This document shows, in pieces, positions 1 to 8,034 of a stretch of DNA of 64,000 nt. This DNA comes from DATLLN01 sp963797175 (GTDB lineage: Bacteria; Actinomycetota; Thermoleophilia; Gaiellales; JAICJC01). Location of the stretch: assembly GCA_963797175.1 (NCBI GenBank), contig CAWCOL010000009.1:248001-312000 (forward strand), written 5' to 3'. The translations under genes and the position numbers were made by a program. The notes beneath the pieces are model-generated. The model was not told where the DNA came from, did no database searches, and saw nothing but the letters and a program-made list of their open reading frames with translations. Positions within the stretch are counted from its first letter, which is position 1. Every line of letters begins with the position of its first letter.

Positions 1-1201
1 CCGCGCCTCGGCCGCCTCCCGCGCCGTCGGCTCGGCGAACCGCTCGCCCGCCGCGACGCGGCTGGCCACCTCGGCGTGCGCCTGCCGGAAGGGCACGCCC
101 TCGCGCACCAGCGCCTCGGCCACGTCGGTGGCGACGGTCGCGCCGTCGGACGCAGCCGCCTCCATCCGCGCGACGTCGAAGCGCAGGCCGGCCACGCACA
201 CCCGCAGCGCGGCCAGGGCGCCGAGCAGGTCGTCGGTCTGGTCGAACGCCGCCCGCTTGTCCTCCTGGAGGTCGCGGTTGTACGCCAGCGGCAGTCCCTT
301 CAGCGTTGCCAGCAGCCCGGCCAGCCGGCCGATCGCCGTGCCCGCCTTGCCCCGCGCCAGCTCCGCGGCGTCCGGGTTCTTCTTCTGCGGCATCATCGAG
401 CTGCCGGTGGCCGCCGCGTCGTCCAGCTCGGCGAACCCGTACTCGGCCGACGTCCACAGCACCAGCTCCTCGCCCAGCCGGGAGAGGTGCACCATGCACA
501 GGGCGGCCGCGTAGCAGAGCCCGCTGACGTAGTCGCGGTCGGACACCGCGTCCAGGGAGTTCTCGAACCGGCGGGCGAAGCCCAGCTCGGCGGCGACCCA
601 GTCCGGATCCAGCGGGAGGCCGGACCCGGCCAGCGCCCCGGCACCGAGCGGGCAGACGTCCGCCGCCTCGCGCACCGCCGCGAACCGGCGGCCGTCCCGC
701 AGCAGCGCCCAGGCGTGCGCGGCCAGATGGTGGCCGAGCAGCACCGGCTGCGCGCGCTGGCCATGCGTGTAGCCGGGCAGCACGGCCTCACCGTCGCGGG
801 CGGCGCGGTCGAGCAGCGCCTCTGCCAGCGCCCGGATCGCACCGATCGCGTCGCCGCAGGCCTGCTTGACCCACAGCCGCATCGCCGTCTGCACCTGGTC
901 GTTGCGGCTGCGGCCGGCGTGGACGCGCGGGCCGAGGTCGCCCAGCAGCCGCTCGATCGCGGAGTGGACGTCCTCGTCGGCCGCGTCCGGCTCGATCTCC
1001 ACCCTGCCCAGCGCCTCGCAGATGCGCTCCGCGAGCTCCGGCTCGATCAGCCCCTGGCGGGCGAGCATCCGCACGTGCACGGCGCTCGCCCGCAGGTCGT
1101 GGGGCAGCAGGCGCCGGTCGATCTGAAAGCGACGCCGTGAAGTCGAGGATGGCCGGGTCGAGGCCGCCGGCGAGGCGGCCCGCCCAGAGCGGATCGGTCA
1201 C
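1..1201 (-). CDS. argH: Argininosuccinate lyase, cut by window edge, apparent frameshift
   Basis: Last step of arginine synthesis: argininosuccinate to arginine plus fumarate, in the cytosol. The fumarase/aspartase-superfamily signature SSMMPQKKNP is clear near 390, and flanking stretches (LAYNRDLQEDK, HAGRSRNDQV-type) match ArgH. The GTG start overlaps the argG stop as GTGA, so translation is coupled. About 26 codons in (near 1121-1130, where FTASL should run into FDRRLLPHDL) the frame shifts by one. Everything downstream to base 1 is open and ArgH-like in another frame. This is either an indel error or a real early disruption. About 60 C-terminal residues lie outside the window. Identity is certain; intactness is not. 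Confidence 0.9.
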
Positions 1202-2409
1202 ACCTCGACTGTATCCGCTGCCGCCGAGGCGGCCGCCCAGGTCTTGGTCGGGAGCGACCAGACGTGGATGAAGCCCGCAGCGGCGCCGTGCTGGAAGGCG
1301 TCGCCCTCCTCGTAGGTGGCGAGCGCGTGGTCGTACAGCGACCCGGCGGCGCGCCGGCCGACGACCTGGCAGCCGCCCCGGTAGAGCTTGATCCTGGCGA
1401 CGCCGGACACGCCGGTGCTGGCCTCGGCCATGAACGCCTGCAGCGCCTCGCGCAGCGGCGAGTACCAGAGGCCGTTGTAGACCAGCTGCGCGTACTGGAG
1501 CGCGAGCGTCTGCTTCGTGTGGGTCAGGTCGCGCTCGAGCACGAGCTCCTCGACGCCGGCGTACGCCGCCAGCAGCAGGGCCGCGGCCGGCACCTCGTAG
1601 ATCTCGCGGCTCTTGATGCCGACCAGCCGGTTCTCGATCATGTCGATGCGGCCGACACCGTGCGCCCCCGCCACGGCGGCGGCCCGGGCGATCAGTGCCG
1701 GCAGGTCGAGCCGCTCGCCGTCGATCGCGACCGGCACGCCCGCCTCGAACTCGACCTCGACGACCTGCGGCGCGGCCAGCGCCCGCTCGGGGGCGATCGT
1801 CAGGGCGAACGCCTCCTCGAGGGGCGCGACCCACGGATCCTCCAGCGGGCCGGCCTCGATCGAGCGGCCCCACAGGTTGTGATCGACCGAGTACGCCGCG
1901 CCGGACTTGACCGGCACCTCGATCCCGTGCTCATCGGCGTAGGCGATCTCCTGCTCGCGCGTCATGCCCCAGTCCCGCACCGGCGCCAGCACGGCCAGGT
2001 CGGGCGCGAGCGCGGCGACGCCGGCCTCGAACCGCACCTGGTCGTTGCCCTTGCCGGTGCAGCCGTGGGCGACCGCGGTGGCGCCGTGCTCGCGGGCGAC
2101 CGCGACCAGGTGCTTCGCGATCAGCGGCCGCGACAGCGCCGAGACCAGCGGGTAGCGCCCCTCGTAGAGCGCGCCGGCCTGGAGGATCGGCAGCACGTAC
2201 TGGGCGGCGAACTCGTGGCGCGCGTCCACGACGACCACCTCGGCGGCGCCGGCCGCGTGCGCCCGCGCCGTCACCTGCTCGGCGTCGATCCCCTGGCCGA
2301 CGTCCACCAGCAGGGCGATCACGTCGGCCGAGTACTCGTCGGCCAGCCAGCGCAGCGCGACCGACGTGTCGAGGCCGCCGGAGTAGGCGAGAACGATGGT
2401 GTCCTTCAT
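1198..2409 (-). CDS. argG: Argininosuccinate synthase
   Basis: Joins citrulline and aspartate with ATP to make argininosuccinate. The PP-loop ATP-binding motif AYSGGLDTSV is at residues 8-17, and conserved blocks such as CTGKGNDQVRFE and NLWGRSIEAG follow. At 403 residues it has normal family length. Its ATG overlaps the argR stop (ATGA) and its stop overlaps the argH start (GTGA), so it is an internal gene of the argC-J-B-R-G-H operon. Confidence 0.97.
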   Translation of the reverse strand: MKDTIVLAYSGGLDTSVALRWLADEYSADVIALLVDVGQGIDAEQVTARAHAAGAAEVVVVDARHEFAAQYVLPILQAGALYEGRYPLVSALSRPLIAKHLVAVAREHGATAVAHGCTGKGNDQVRFEAGVAALAPDLAVLAPVRDWGMTREQEIAYADEHGIEVPVKSGAAYSVDHNLWGRSIEAGPLEDPWVAPLEEAFALTIAPERALAAPQVVEVEFEAGVPVAIDGERLDLPALIARAAAVAGAHGVGRIDMIENRLVGIKSREIYEVPAAALLLAAYAGVEELVLERDLTHTKQTLALQYAQLVYNGLWYSPLREALQAFMAEASTGVSGVARIKLYRGGCQVVGRRAAGSLYDHALATYEEGDAFQHGAAAGFIHVWSLPTKTWAAASAAADTVEV

Positions 2410-2864
2410 GTCTGGTGCTCCTTCTTCAAACGCTCGATCAGCTCGATCAGGTCACGTCCGGTGAGCGGCTCCCGTGCAACCAGCGCGATCGTGTCGTCGC
2501 CGGCGATGGTGCCGATGATCTCGGAGAGGGAGGCGTTGTCGAAGGCGATCGCGACCGGATGCGCGTTTGCCGGGCCGGTGCGGAGCACGGCCAGGTTGCC
2601 CGACGCCTCCATCGTACGGACCAGCCCGAGGGCGATCACGACCTGCGCCAGCGGGTCGCCCGGGGCGTCCGCCTCCTCGGGCAGGGCGTAGACGAGCCGG
2701 CCGCGACGGCGCACGCGCATCGCGCCCAGCCGGTCGAGGTCGCGGGACACCGTCGCCTGGGTGACCTCGACGCCGCGCCCGGAGAGCAGCCGCTGGAGCT
2801 GCTGCTGGGTGGACACCTCGTGCTCGTCGAGCAGCTCGCTGATCAGCCGCTGGCGGTCGTTCAT
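2406..2864 (-). CDS. argR: Arginine repressor ArgR
   Basis: Arginine-dependent DNA-binding repressor of the arg genes. The N-terminal winged helix contains the conserved VTQATVSRDLD segment (about residues 33-43). The C-terminal oligomerisation and arginine-binding domain has GTIAGDDTI near residues 118-126. At 152 residues it has the usual length. It sits inside the operon it probably controls, between argB and argG, with 4-bp overlaps on both sides, giving autoregulation. Likely targets are the argC promoter near 5640 and the argF promoter near 60530, which share a sequence. Confidence 0.95.
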   Translation of the reverse strand: MNDRQRLISELLDEHEVSTQQQLQRLLSGRGVEVTQATVSRDLDRLGAMRVRRRGRLVYALPEEADAPGDPLAQVVIALGLVRTMEASGNLAVLRTGPANAHPVAIAFDNASLSEIIGTIAGDDTIALVAREPLTGRDLIELIERLKKEHQT

Positions 2865-3535
2865 GCGGTCACCATCGTCTCAGCTCCGATCCACACGCGC
2901 CAGACACCCCGCGCCAGCGCGTCCACTCCCGCGTGCAGCTTCGGGATCATGCCGCCGGTGACGTCCCCGGCCGCGATCAGCGCATGCGCATCGCCGGCGC
3001 GGATGCGGGCGATCACCCGCCCGCGGGCGTCGAGCACGCCGGGCACCGTCGACAGGAAGACGAGCTCGGCGGCGCCCAGCGCCGAGGCGACGGCCGACGC
3101 GGCGTGGTCGGCGTTGACGTTGAGCCCGGAGGCCATGGGGACGATCACGGGCACCCGCCCGGCGTCGATCACGGCGCGGACGGCGGCGCCGTCCACGTGC
3201 TCCACGCTCCCCACGAGGCCCAGCCGCCGGTCGGCCGCCGGGATGCCGGCCAGCACGCCGTCCAGCGGCGCCGCCGGTATGCCGGCCGCCCGCAGGCCGG
3301 CTACCAGCCCGGCGTTCTCGTCGGCGATCGCAGCGGCGACCACGGCCAGCACGGCCGGGTCGGTGACGCGCTGGCCGTCCAGGAACCGCGGCTCGATGCC
3401 GGCCGCGCGGCAGCGCGCGCTGATCTCGGGTCCCGCTCCGTGGACGACGGCGACGGCCGTCCCTCGCCGCCGCAGCCCGGCCACGCAGGCGGCCGCCCCG
3501 CCCACGCCGCCGCCGACCTTGACCACCGTCGTCAT
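2861..3535 (-). CDS. argB: Acetylglutamate kinase, compact form
   Basis: Phosphorylates N-acetylglutamate, the second committed step of arginine synthesis. Amino-acid-kinase-fold motifs are present: VVKVGGG at the N-terminus, VVHGAGPEI (usually HGGGP), GQRVTD, LNVNADHAA, LSTVPGVLD and GGMIPKL. At 224 residues it is shorter than the usual 258-300: it lacks the N-terminal helix of arginine-sensitive hexameric enzymes and the usual C-terminal tail. The start overlaps the argJ stop (ATGA). The missing N-terminal helix predicts a form without the hexameric feedback control; this is inference. Confidence 0.9.
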   Translation of the reverse strand: MTTVVKVGGGVGGAAACVAGLRRRGTAVAVVHGAGPEISARCRAAGIEPRFLDGQRVTDPAVLAVVAAAIADENAGLVAGLRAAGIPAAPLDGVLAGIPAADRRLGLVGSVEHVDGAAVRAVIDAGRVPVIVPMASGLNVNADHAASAVASALGAAELVFLSTVPGVLDARGRVIARIRAGDAHALIAAGDVTGGMIPKLHAGVDALARGVWRVWIGAETMVTA

Positions 3536-4725
3536 GACGTCACGCCCGCATTGAAGGCGACGTAGCCGGGCGAGAGGTCGGACGAGATCACCGTCGCCGA
3601 GCCGGCACCCAGGCCCAGGTCGATGGCGACCTCGACGTCGTCCTGCGCGAGCGCGAGCGCCGCGGGGGCGTCCGATCCGACCACGCCCATGCCGTGGGCC
3701 ACGACCGGCACGCCGCCGATCGACACCGCCACGCGCGCCGGATCGATGACGATGCCGGCGGCGCCCAGCGCGGCCAGGATCCGCCCCCAGTTGGGGTCGG
3801 CCCCGTGCAGCGCGCACTTGACCAGGACGCTCTCGGCGACGCAGCGGGCGGCGATCCGGGCCTCGCCGTCGCCGTCGGCGCCGGCCACCGTGTAGGTGCA
3901 CACGCGGGTCGAGCCCTCACCGTCGCGGACGACCATGCGGGCCAGCCCCAGCGCCAGCTCGGCGAGGGCGGCGCCCAGCGCCTGGGCCCCCGCGCCGCGG
4001 TCGACCGCGGTGCCGCCGGCGCCGTTGGCCAGCAGGAAGACGCAGTCGTTGGTGCTGGTACAGCCGTCCACCGTGATCGCGTTGAAGGAGCCGTCCACCG
4101 CCTCGCGCAGCAGCCCGCGCAGCAGCGGGCCGGGCACGTCGGCGTCCAGCGTGATCTGGGCCAGGGTGGTGGCCATGTCCGGGCGCACCATCCCGGCACC
4201 CTTGGCCATGCCGCCGATGCGCACCGCGCCGCCGGCGATCGTGAGGGACGTCTCCGCCAGCTTGGGGAACGCGTCGGTGGTGCGGATCGCCTCGGCAGCC
4301 GCCGCGCCGCCCCCGGCCGAGAGTGTGGCCGCGGCGCGGCCGATGCCGGCCTCGACGTCGCCGATCGGCAGCGGCCGTCCGATCACCCCGGTGGACGCGA
4401 CCAGCACCTGCTCGGGCGAGACCGCGACCGCATGGGCGGCGGCGCCGACCATCCGCCAGGCGTGCGCCACGCCTTCGCTGCCCGTGCAGGCGTTGGCGTT
4501 GCCCGAGTTGGTGACGACAGCTCGCACCGATCCCCGCGCGACCTGCCCGCGGCTGACCACGACCGGCGCCGCCACGACCCGGTTCGTGGTGAAGACCGCG
4601 GCGGCCGTCGCCGGGCGGTCGCTGACCAGCAGGCAGAGGTCGTCGTGGCCGGACTGCTTCATCCCGCACGCGGCGGTGCCGGCGGCGAACCCCCGCGGAT
4701 GGCAGGCGCCCGCGCTCACGGCCAC
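3532..4725 (-). CDS. argJ: Glutamate N-acetyltransferase / amino-acid acetyltransferase
   Basis: Transfers acetyl from acetylornithine to glutamate, recycling the acetyl group. The precursor cleaves itself into two subunits at the Ala-Thr bond of the MATT motif (A185/T186 here), preceded by KGAGMVRPD. Other ArgJ blocks are VVTNSGNANACTG and TNDCVFLLANG. At 397 residues it has family length. It starts 10 bp inside the argC end and overlaps argB by 4 bp. An ArgJ of this type explains why no separate argA or argE is needed here; whether it is mono- or bifunctional cannot be read from the sequence. Confidence 0.96.
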   Translation of the reverse strand: MAVSAGACHPRGFAAGTAACGMKQSGHDDLCLLVSDRPATAAAVFTTNRVVAAPVVVSRGQVARGSVRAVVTNSGNANACTGSEGVAHAWRMVGAAAHAVAVSPEQVLVASTGVIGRPLPIGDVEAGIGRAAATLSAGGGAAAAEAIRTTDAFPKLAETSLTIAGGAVRIGGMAKGAGMVRPDMATTLAQITLDADVPGPLLRGLLREAVDGSFNAITVDGCTSTNDCVFLLANGAGGTAVDRGAGAQALGAALAELALGLARMVVRDGEGSTRVCTYTVAGADGDGEARIAARCVAESVLVKCALHGADPNWGRILAALGAAGIVIDPARVAVSIGGVPVVAHGMGVVGSDAPAALALAQDDVEVAIDLGLGAGSATVISSDLSPGYVAFNAGVTS

Positions 4726-5627
4726 AACCCCGAGGCGTCGAGGCCGGCGGTCTCGTCCAGGCCGAGCATCAGGTTCGCGTTCTGGATCGCCTGGCCGGCC
4801 GCGCCCTTGACGAGGTTGTCCAGCGCGGCGGCGGCGATCGCGACGCCCCGCTGCTCGTCGATCCAGACGGCGACGTGGCAGGCGTTGCCGCCGCGGACGA
4901 GCTGCGTGGCGGGCATCTCGACCAGCGCGACGAACGGCTCGTCCGCGTAGCGGTCGGCGTAGAGCGCCGTGGCCCCGGCCTGCGACAGCGGCCCGCGCAG
5001 CACGGCGTAGGCGGTCACCAGCAGGCCGCGCGAGAACGGCGCCAGGTGCGGCGTGAACGTGACGGTGACCGGACCCGCGCCGAGCAGCGACAGCTGCTGC
5101 TCGATCTCGGCCTGATGGTGGTGCCCGACCGGCGCATAGGGGGCGATGCCCTCTCCCACCTCGCAGAAGTGCGTGCGCTCGCTGGGCCGCTTACCGGCTC
5201 CCGAGACGCCCGACTTGCCGTCGACCACCACCCGCGGCTCGATCACCCCGGCCTCGACCAGCGGCGCCAGCGCCAGCAGCGCCGCCGTCGCGTAGCAGCC
5301 CGGGTTGGCGACGGCGGAGGCGCCCGCCAGCTCCTCCCGGTTCAGCTCCGGGAGGCCGTAGGCCCAGGTCGCCCGCTGGTCGGCGGCGAGGTCCACGACC
5401 GGCACACGCGCACCGGCCAGCTCCCGACCGAGCTCGCCGGTGGCGCCATGGGGTAACGCCAGCATCGCGAGATCGCACCCGGCCAGTGCGCGTGTGTCGG
5501 CCGTGCACCCCACCGCCCGCAGCCGCGGGTGGCCCACCAGCAGGCGGGCCAGCTCCCGCCCGGCATAGCCGGTGGAGCCGGCGACGCCGACGGTTGCGGT
5601 CGCGGTGTGAGCGAGGGTCACGGCCAT
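4716..5627 (-). CDS. argC: N-acetyl-gamma-glutamyl-phosphate reductase
   Basis: NADPH-dependent reduction of acetylglutamyl phosphate to the semialdehyde. The nucleotide-binding GVAGSTGYAGREL is at the N-terminus and the catalytic cysteine is in VANPGCYATA (C111 from this start). The conserved VVDGKSGVSGAGK and GHHHQAEIEQ follow. An upstream in-frame ATG exists at 5669, but it would put the promoter motifs inside the gene, so I chose 5627 (MAVTLAHT). At 303 residues it is slightly short. It is the first gene of the arginine operon; the promoter lies at 5628-5665. Confidence 0.95.
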   Translation of the reverse strand: MAVTLAHTATATVGVAGSTGYAGRELARLLVGHPRLRAVGCTADTRALAGCDLAMLALPHGATGELGRELAGARVPVVDLAADQRATWAYGLPELNREELAGASAVANPGCYATAALLALAPLVEAGVIEPRVVVDGKSGVSGAGKRPSERTHFCEVGEGIAPYAPVGHHHQAEIEQQLSLLGAGPVTVTFTPHLAPFSRGLLVTAYAVLRGPLSQAGATALYADRYADEPFVALVEMPATQLVRGGNACHVAVWIDEQRGVAIAAAALDNLVKGAAGQAIQNANLMLGLDETAGLDASGLWP

Positions 5628-5665
5628 CGTTGTATGAGTATACGGGACGAGTGCATAAATGTGCC
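5628..5665 (-). promoter_or_regulatory. argC promoter and possible ARG box
   Basis: Reading on the minus strand, a -10 box TATACT (5642-5637) lies 9 nt before the argC ATG, so the transcript would be leaderless or nearly so. The 13-mer GTATACTCATACA (5643-5631) recurs exactly before argF at 60529-60541. Just upstream, TGCATAAATGTGCC (5652-5665, plus strand) resembles an ARG box, the ArgR operator. The placement is seen; ArgR binding is inferred. Confidence 0.6.
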
Positions 5666-5715
5666 ACACCCATCCGCGCGGGCCGGTGATCTTCCCCGTG
5701 GCTGCCGCCCCTCGC

Positions 5716-5728
5716 TATCCTCCTGCGC
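5716..5728 (+). promoter_or_regulatory. -10-like box, leaderless start
   Basis: TATCCT (5716-5721) sits 7 nt before the GTG at 5729, and no Shine-Dalgarno sequence precedes that GTG. This fits the leaderless pattern seen before many genes in this window. Confidence 0.4.
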
Positions 5729-7234
5729 GTGTCCGGACGGGTGCTGATCGTCGGCTGGGACGGCGCCGACTGGGAGATCCTCGACCCGCTGCTCGAGCGG
5801 GGCGAGCTGCCCAACCTGGCGGCGCTGATCGCGCGCGGCAGCCGCGGCGTCTCCCGCTCCTGCCTGCCCTCCCACTCGTGGGCGGCGTGGCCGACGTTCC
5901 TGACCGGGCGCGACCCGGCCGGCCACGGGGTGTTCGACATCCTCGAGTACCGGCCTGGCGCCAGCCGCCGTCTGCCCGTCTCCTACAAGTCGATCCTCGC
6001 GCCGACATGGCCCCAGCGGCTGTCCGACGCCGGCCGCACGACGCTGCTGGTGAACGTCCCGCTGACCTACCCGCCGCCGCCGATCAAGGGCGTCGCCATC
6101 GCCGGCGGCGTGCTCCCCCAGGGCTCGACCTACAGCAGCCCGGCCGAGACCGGGCCGCGCCTGGGCTGGCCGATCAACGGCGGCTCGTGGACGACGTTCC
6201 GCAACCGGCCGCTCGACCTGGTCGCCGACGTCGAGCAGGTCACCCGCGGCCGCGCCCGGGCGATGCGCGCGCTGATGGACGAGGAGCAGTGGGACGTCGC
6301 CTGCATGGTGTTCGTGTCACCCGACCGCATGCAGCACTGCCTGCTGGAGTACGTCCACCCCGGCCATCCGGCCTTCCCGGAGGCATCGACCACGCCGGTC
6401 GCCGAGCGCGTCCGCGGCGTGTACCGGCTGCTCGACGACGAGCTGGGCACCCTGGTGGAGCGCACCGACGCGGACGACCTGGTGATGCTGATGAGCGACC
6501 ACGGCCACCAGCCGTGCACCCGCGCGCTGAACATGAACCGCGTGCTCGAGCACCTCGGGCTGCTCCGTACCGGGCGCGGCTCGGGGCTGGTCTCGATGCT
6601 CGACTGGGGCTGGGCGCGATCGGTCGCCCGCAAGCTGTACGACGTGCTCAAGCTGCACGGCCGGGTGGCCGTGCCCACCACGCCCATCGACTGGGCGCAC
6701 ACCCGCGCCTACACCAGCGTCACGTCCACCGGCGAGGGCGTCTCGATCGCCCTGGCCGGCCGCGAGCCGGACGGGATCATCCAGCCCGCCGACTTCGAGC
6801 GCGTCCGCGACGAGGTCGCCTCCGCGCTGCTCGAGTTCACCGATCCGGAGACGGGCACGCATCCAATCGGACGCGTCCTGCGCAAGGAGGAGGTGCTCTC
6901 CGGGCCGCACCTCGACCGCGCCCCCGACCTGCTGCTCGAGCCGGCGCCGCTGTACAGCCTGACGCATGCCCGGGCGATGGTGGAGCGCGCGGACTGGCTC
7001 TCGGGCGATCACCGCCCCGAGGGCGTCTACGTCGCCGCCGGCCCCGGCGTCGAGCAGGGCGACGGCCCCGAGATCTCGCTGGCCGACTTCGCCGCCCGGA
7101 TCGCGGACGCGGTCGGCCTCGAGCCCGACCCCGAGTGGAACCGCAGCACGGCCGCAGCCCCCCAGTCCGTCTTCACGGCGGACGAGGAGCGGGAGGTCGA
7201 GGAGCGGCTGCGCGGGCTCGGCTACCTCGAGTAG
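5729..7234 (+). CDS. Alkaline-phosphatase-superfamily phosphodiesterase
   Basis: Predicted metal-dependent phosphodiesterase or nucleotide-pyrophosphatase-like hydrolase of 501 residues. The metal-binding pattern of the superfamily is visible: an Asp in VGWDGADWE at the N-terminus, a Ser/Thr nucleophile region in SHSWAAWPTFLTG, a D..H pair in SPDRMQHCLLEY, and SDHGH. There is no signal peptide, so it is probably cytosolic. The GTG at 5729 is chosen because the metal-binding Asp follows within about ten residues and a -10 box lies 7 nt upstream. The substrate is unknown. It is divergent from argC and convergent with msrA, so it is probably a single-gene unit. Confidence 0.8.
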   Translation: MSGRVLIVGWDGADWEILDPLLERGELPNLAALIARGSRGVSRSCLPSHSWAAWPTFLTGRDPAGHGVFDILEYRPGASRRLPVSYKSILAPTWPQRLSDAGRTTLLVNVPLTYPPPPIKGVAIAGGVLPQGSTYSSPAETGPRLGWPINGGSWTTFRNRPLDLVADVEQVTRGRARAMRALMDEEQWDVACMVFVSPDRMQHCLLEYVHPGHPAFPEASTTPVAERVRGVYRLLDDELGTLVERTDADDLVMLMSDHGHQPCTRALNMNRVLEHLGLLRTGRGSGLVSMLDWGWARSVARKLYDVLKLHGRVAVPTTPIDWAHTRAYTSVTSTGEGVSIALAGREPDGIIQPADFERVRDEVASALLEFTDPETGTHPIGRVLRKEEVLSGPHLDRAPDLLLEPAPLYSLTHARAMVERADWLSGDHRPEGVYVAAGPGVEQGDGPEISLADFAARIADAVGLEPDPEWNRSTAAAPQSVFTADEEREVEERLRGLGYLE

Positions 7235-7256
7235 CGAGCCCGCGCGCGCACCGGAT

Positions 7257-7919
7257 CTACGCGGTCCTGGCGCCCAGGCCGACCGGGCAGGACACGCCCG
7301 TTCCGCCCAGCCCGCAGTATCCGCCCGGGTTCTTGTGCAGGTACTGCTGGTGGTAGTCCTCGGCCGGGTAGTAGGTGCCGGCCTCGGCGATCTCGGTCGT
7401 GATCGGCCCCAGGCCACGCTCGGCCAGCGCCGCGGCGTAGGCGTCACGGCTTGCCTCGGCCGCGTCGCGCTGTTCGGGCGTCGTCCAGTAGATCGCGGAG
7501 CGGTACTGGGTGCCCATGTCGTTGCCCTGGCGCATGCCCTGCGTCGGGTCGTGGCCCTCCCAGAACAGCCGCAGCACCTCGCTCAGAGGCAGCTCCGCCG
7601 GGTCGTAGGCGACCAGCACGACCTCGGCGTGGCCGGTCTTGCCGCTGCACACCTCGCCGTAGGTCGGGTTGGGGGTGGCGCCGCCGGCGTAGCCGACGGA
7701 GGTCGTCCAGATCCCGGGGGCCTGCCAGAAGATGCGCTCGGCGCCCCAGAAGCAACCCATCCCCACGTACAGGTGCTGGATGCCCTCCGGGAACGGCGGC
7801 ACCAGCGGCCGGTCGAGGATGTCGTGGCGCTCGGGCACCTCGAAGCCGGGATGGTCGCGGCCGGGCAGCGCCTCGGCGGCGGCGGGGACGGAATCGGGCT
7901 TACGTGAGAACAGTCGCAA
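7257..7919 (-). CDS. msrA: Peptide methionine sulfoxide reductase A
   Basis: Repairs methionine-S-sulfoxide in oxidised proteins. The catalytic motif GCFWGAE is near residues 54-60. Conserved YTTTVGYAGG-type (here SVGYAGGATPNPTY), GHAEVV and AEDYHQQYL follow. A C-terminal Cys pair (YCGLGGTGVSCP) could resolve the disulfide. The start is TTG (caa at 7917-7919), with a possible -10 TATCCT on the minus strand at 7952-7947. At 220 residues it has normal length. It is probably monocistronic, convergent with the phosphodiesterase gene. Confidence 0.96.
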   Translation of the reverse strand: MRLFSRKPDSVPAAAEALPGRDHPGFEVPERHDILDRPLVPPFPEGIQHLYVGMGCFWGAERIFWQAPGIWTTSVGYAGGATPNPTYGEVCSGKTGHAEVVLVAYDPAELPLSEVLRLFWEGHDPTQGMRQGNDMGTQYRSAIYWTTPEQRDAAEASRDAYAAALAERGLGPITTEIAEAGTYYPAEDYHQQYLHKNPGGYCGLGGTGVSCPVGLGARTA

Positions 7920-8022
7920 CGGATGCCTTTCGTGGTCGGTCGTCGAAGGATACGTCCATGCAGTCTCCGCGGATGGGTGATTCGTGACGGTCCCACCGGC
8001 CGTGCCCGGCCGCGGGCTCGGC

Positions 8023-8034
8023 GAGAATCGTCAC
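8023..8034 (+). promoter_or_regulatory. -10-like box, leaderless flippase start
   Basis: GAGAAT (8023-8028), then exactly 6 nt, then GTG at 8035. The same hexamer and spacing recur before yjbQ (GAGAAT, 7 nt), and CAGAAT with 6 nt precedes the LysE gene at 41365. Confidence 0.4.

Noticed and set aside
76..1140. A 354-codon plus-strand frame over argH
   Set aside because: It is antisense to a stretch with the clear ArgH signature SSMMPQKKNP.
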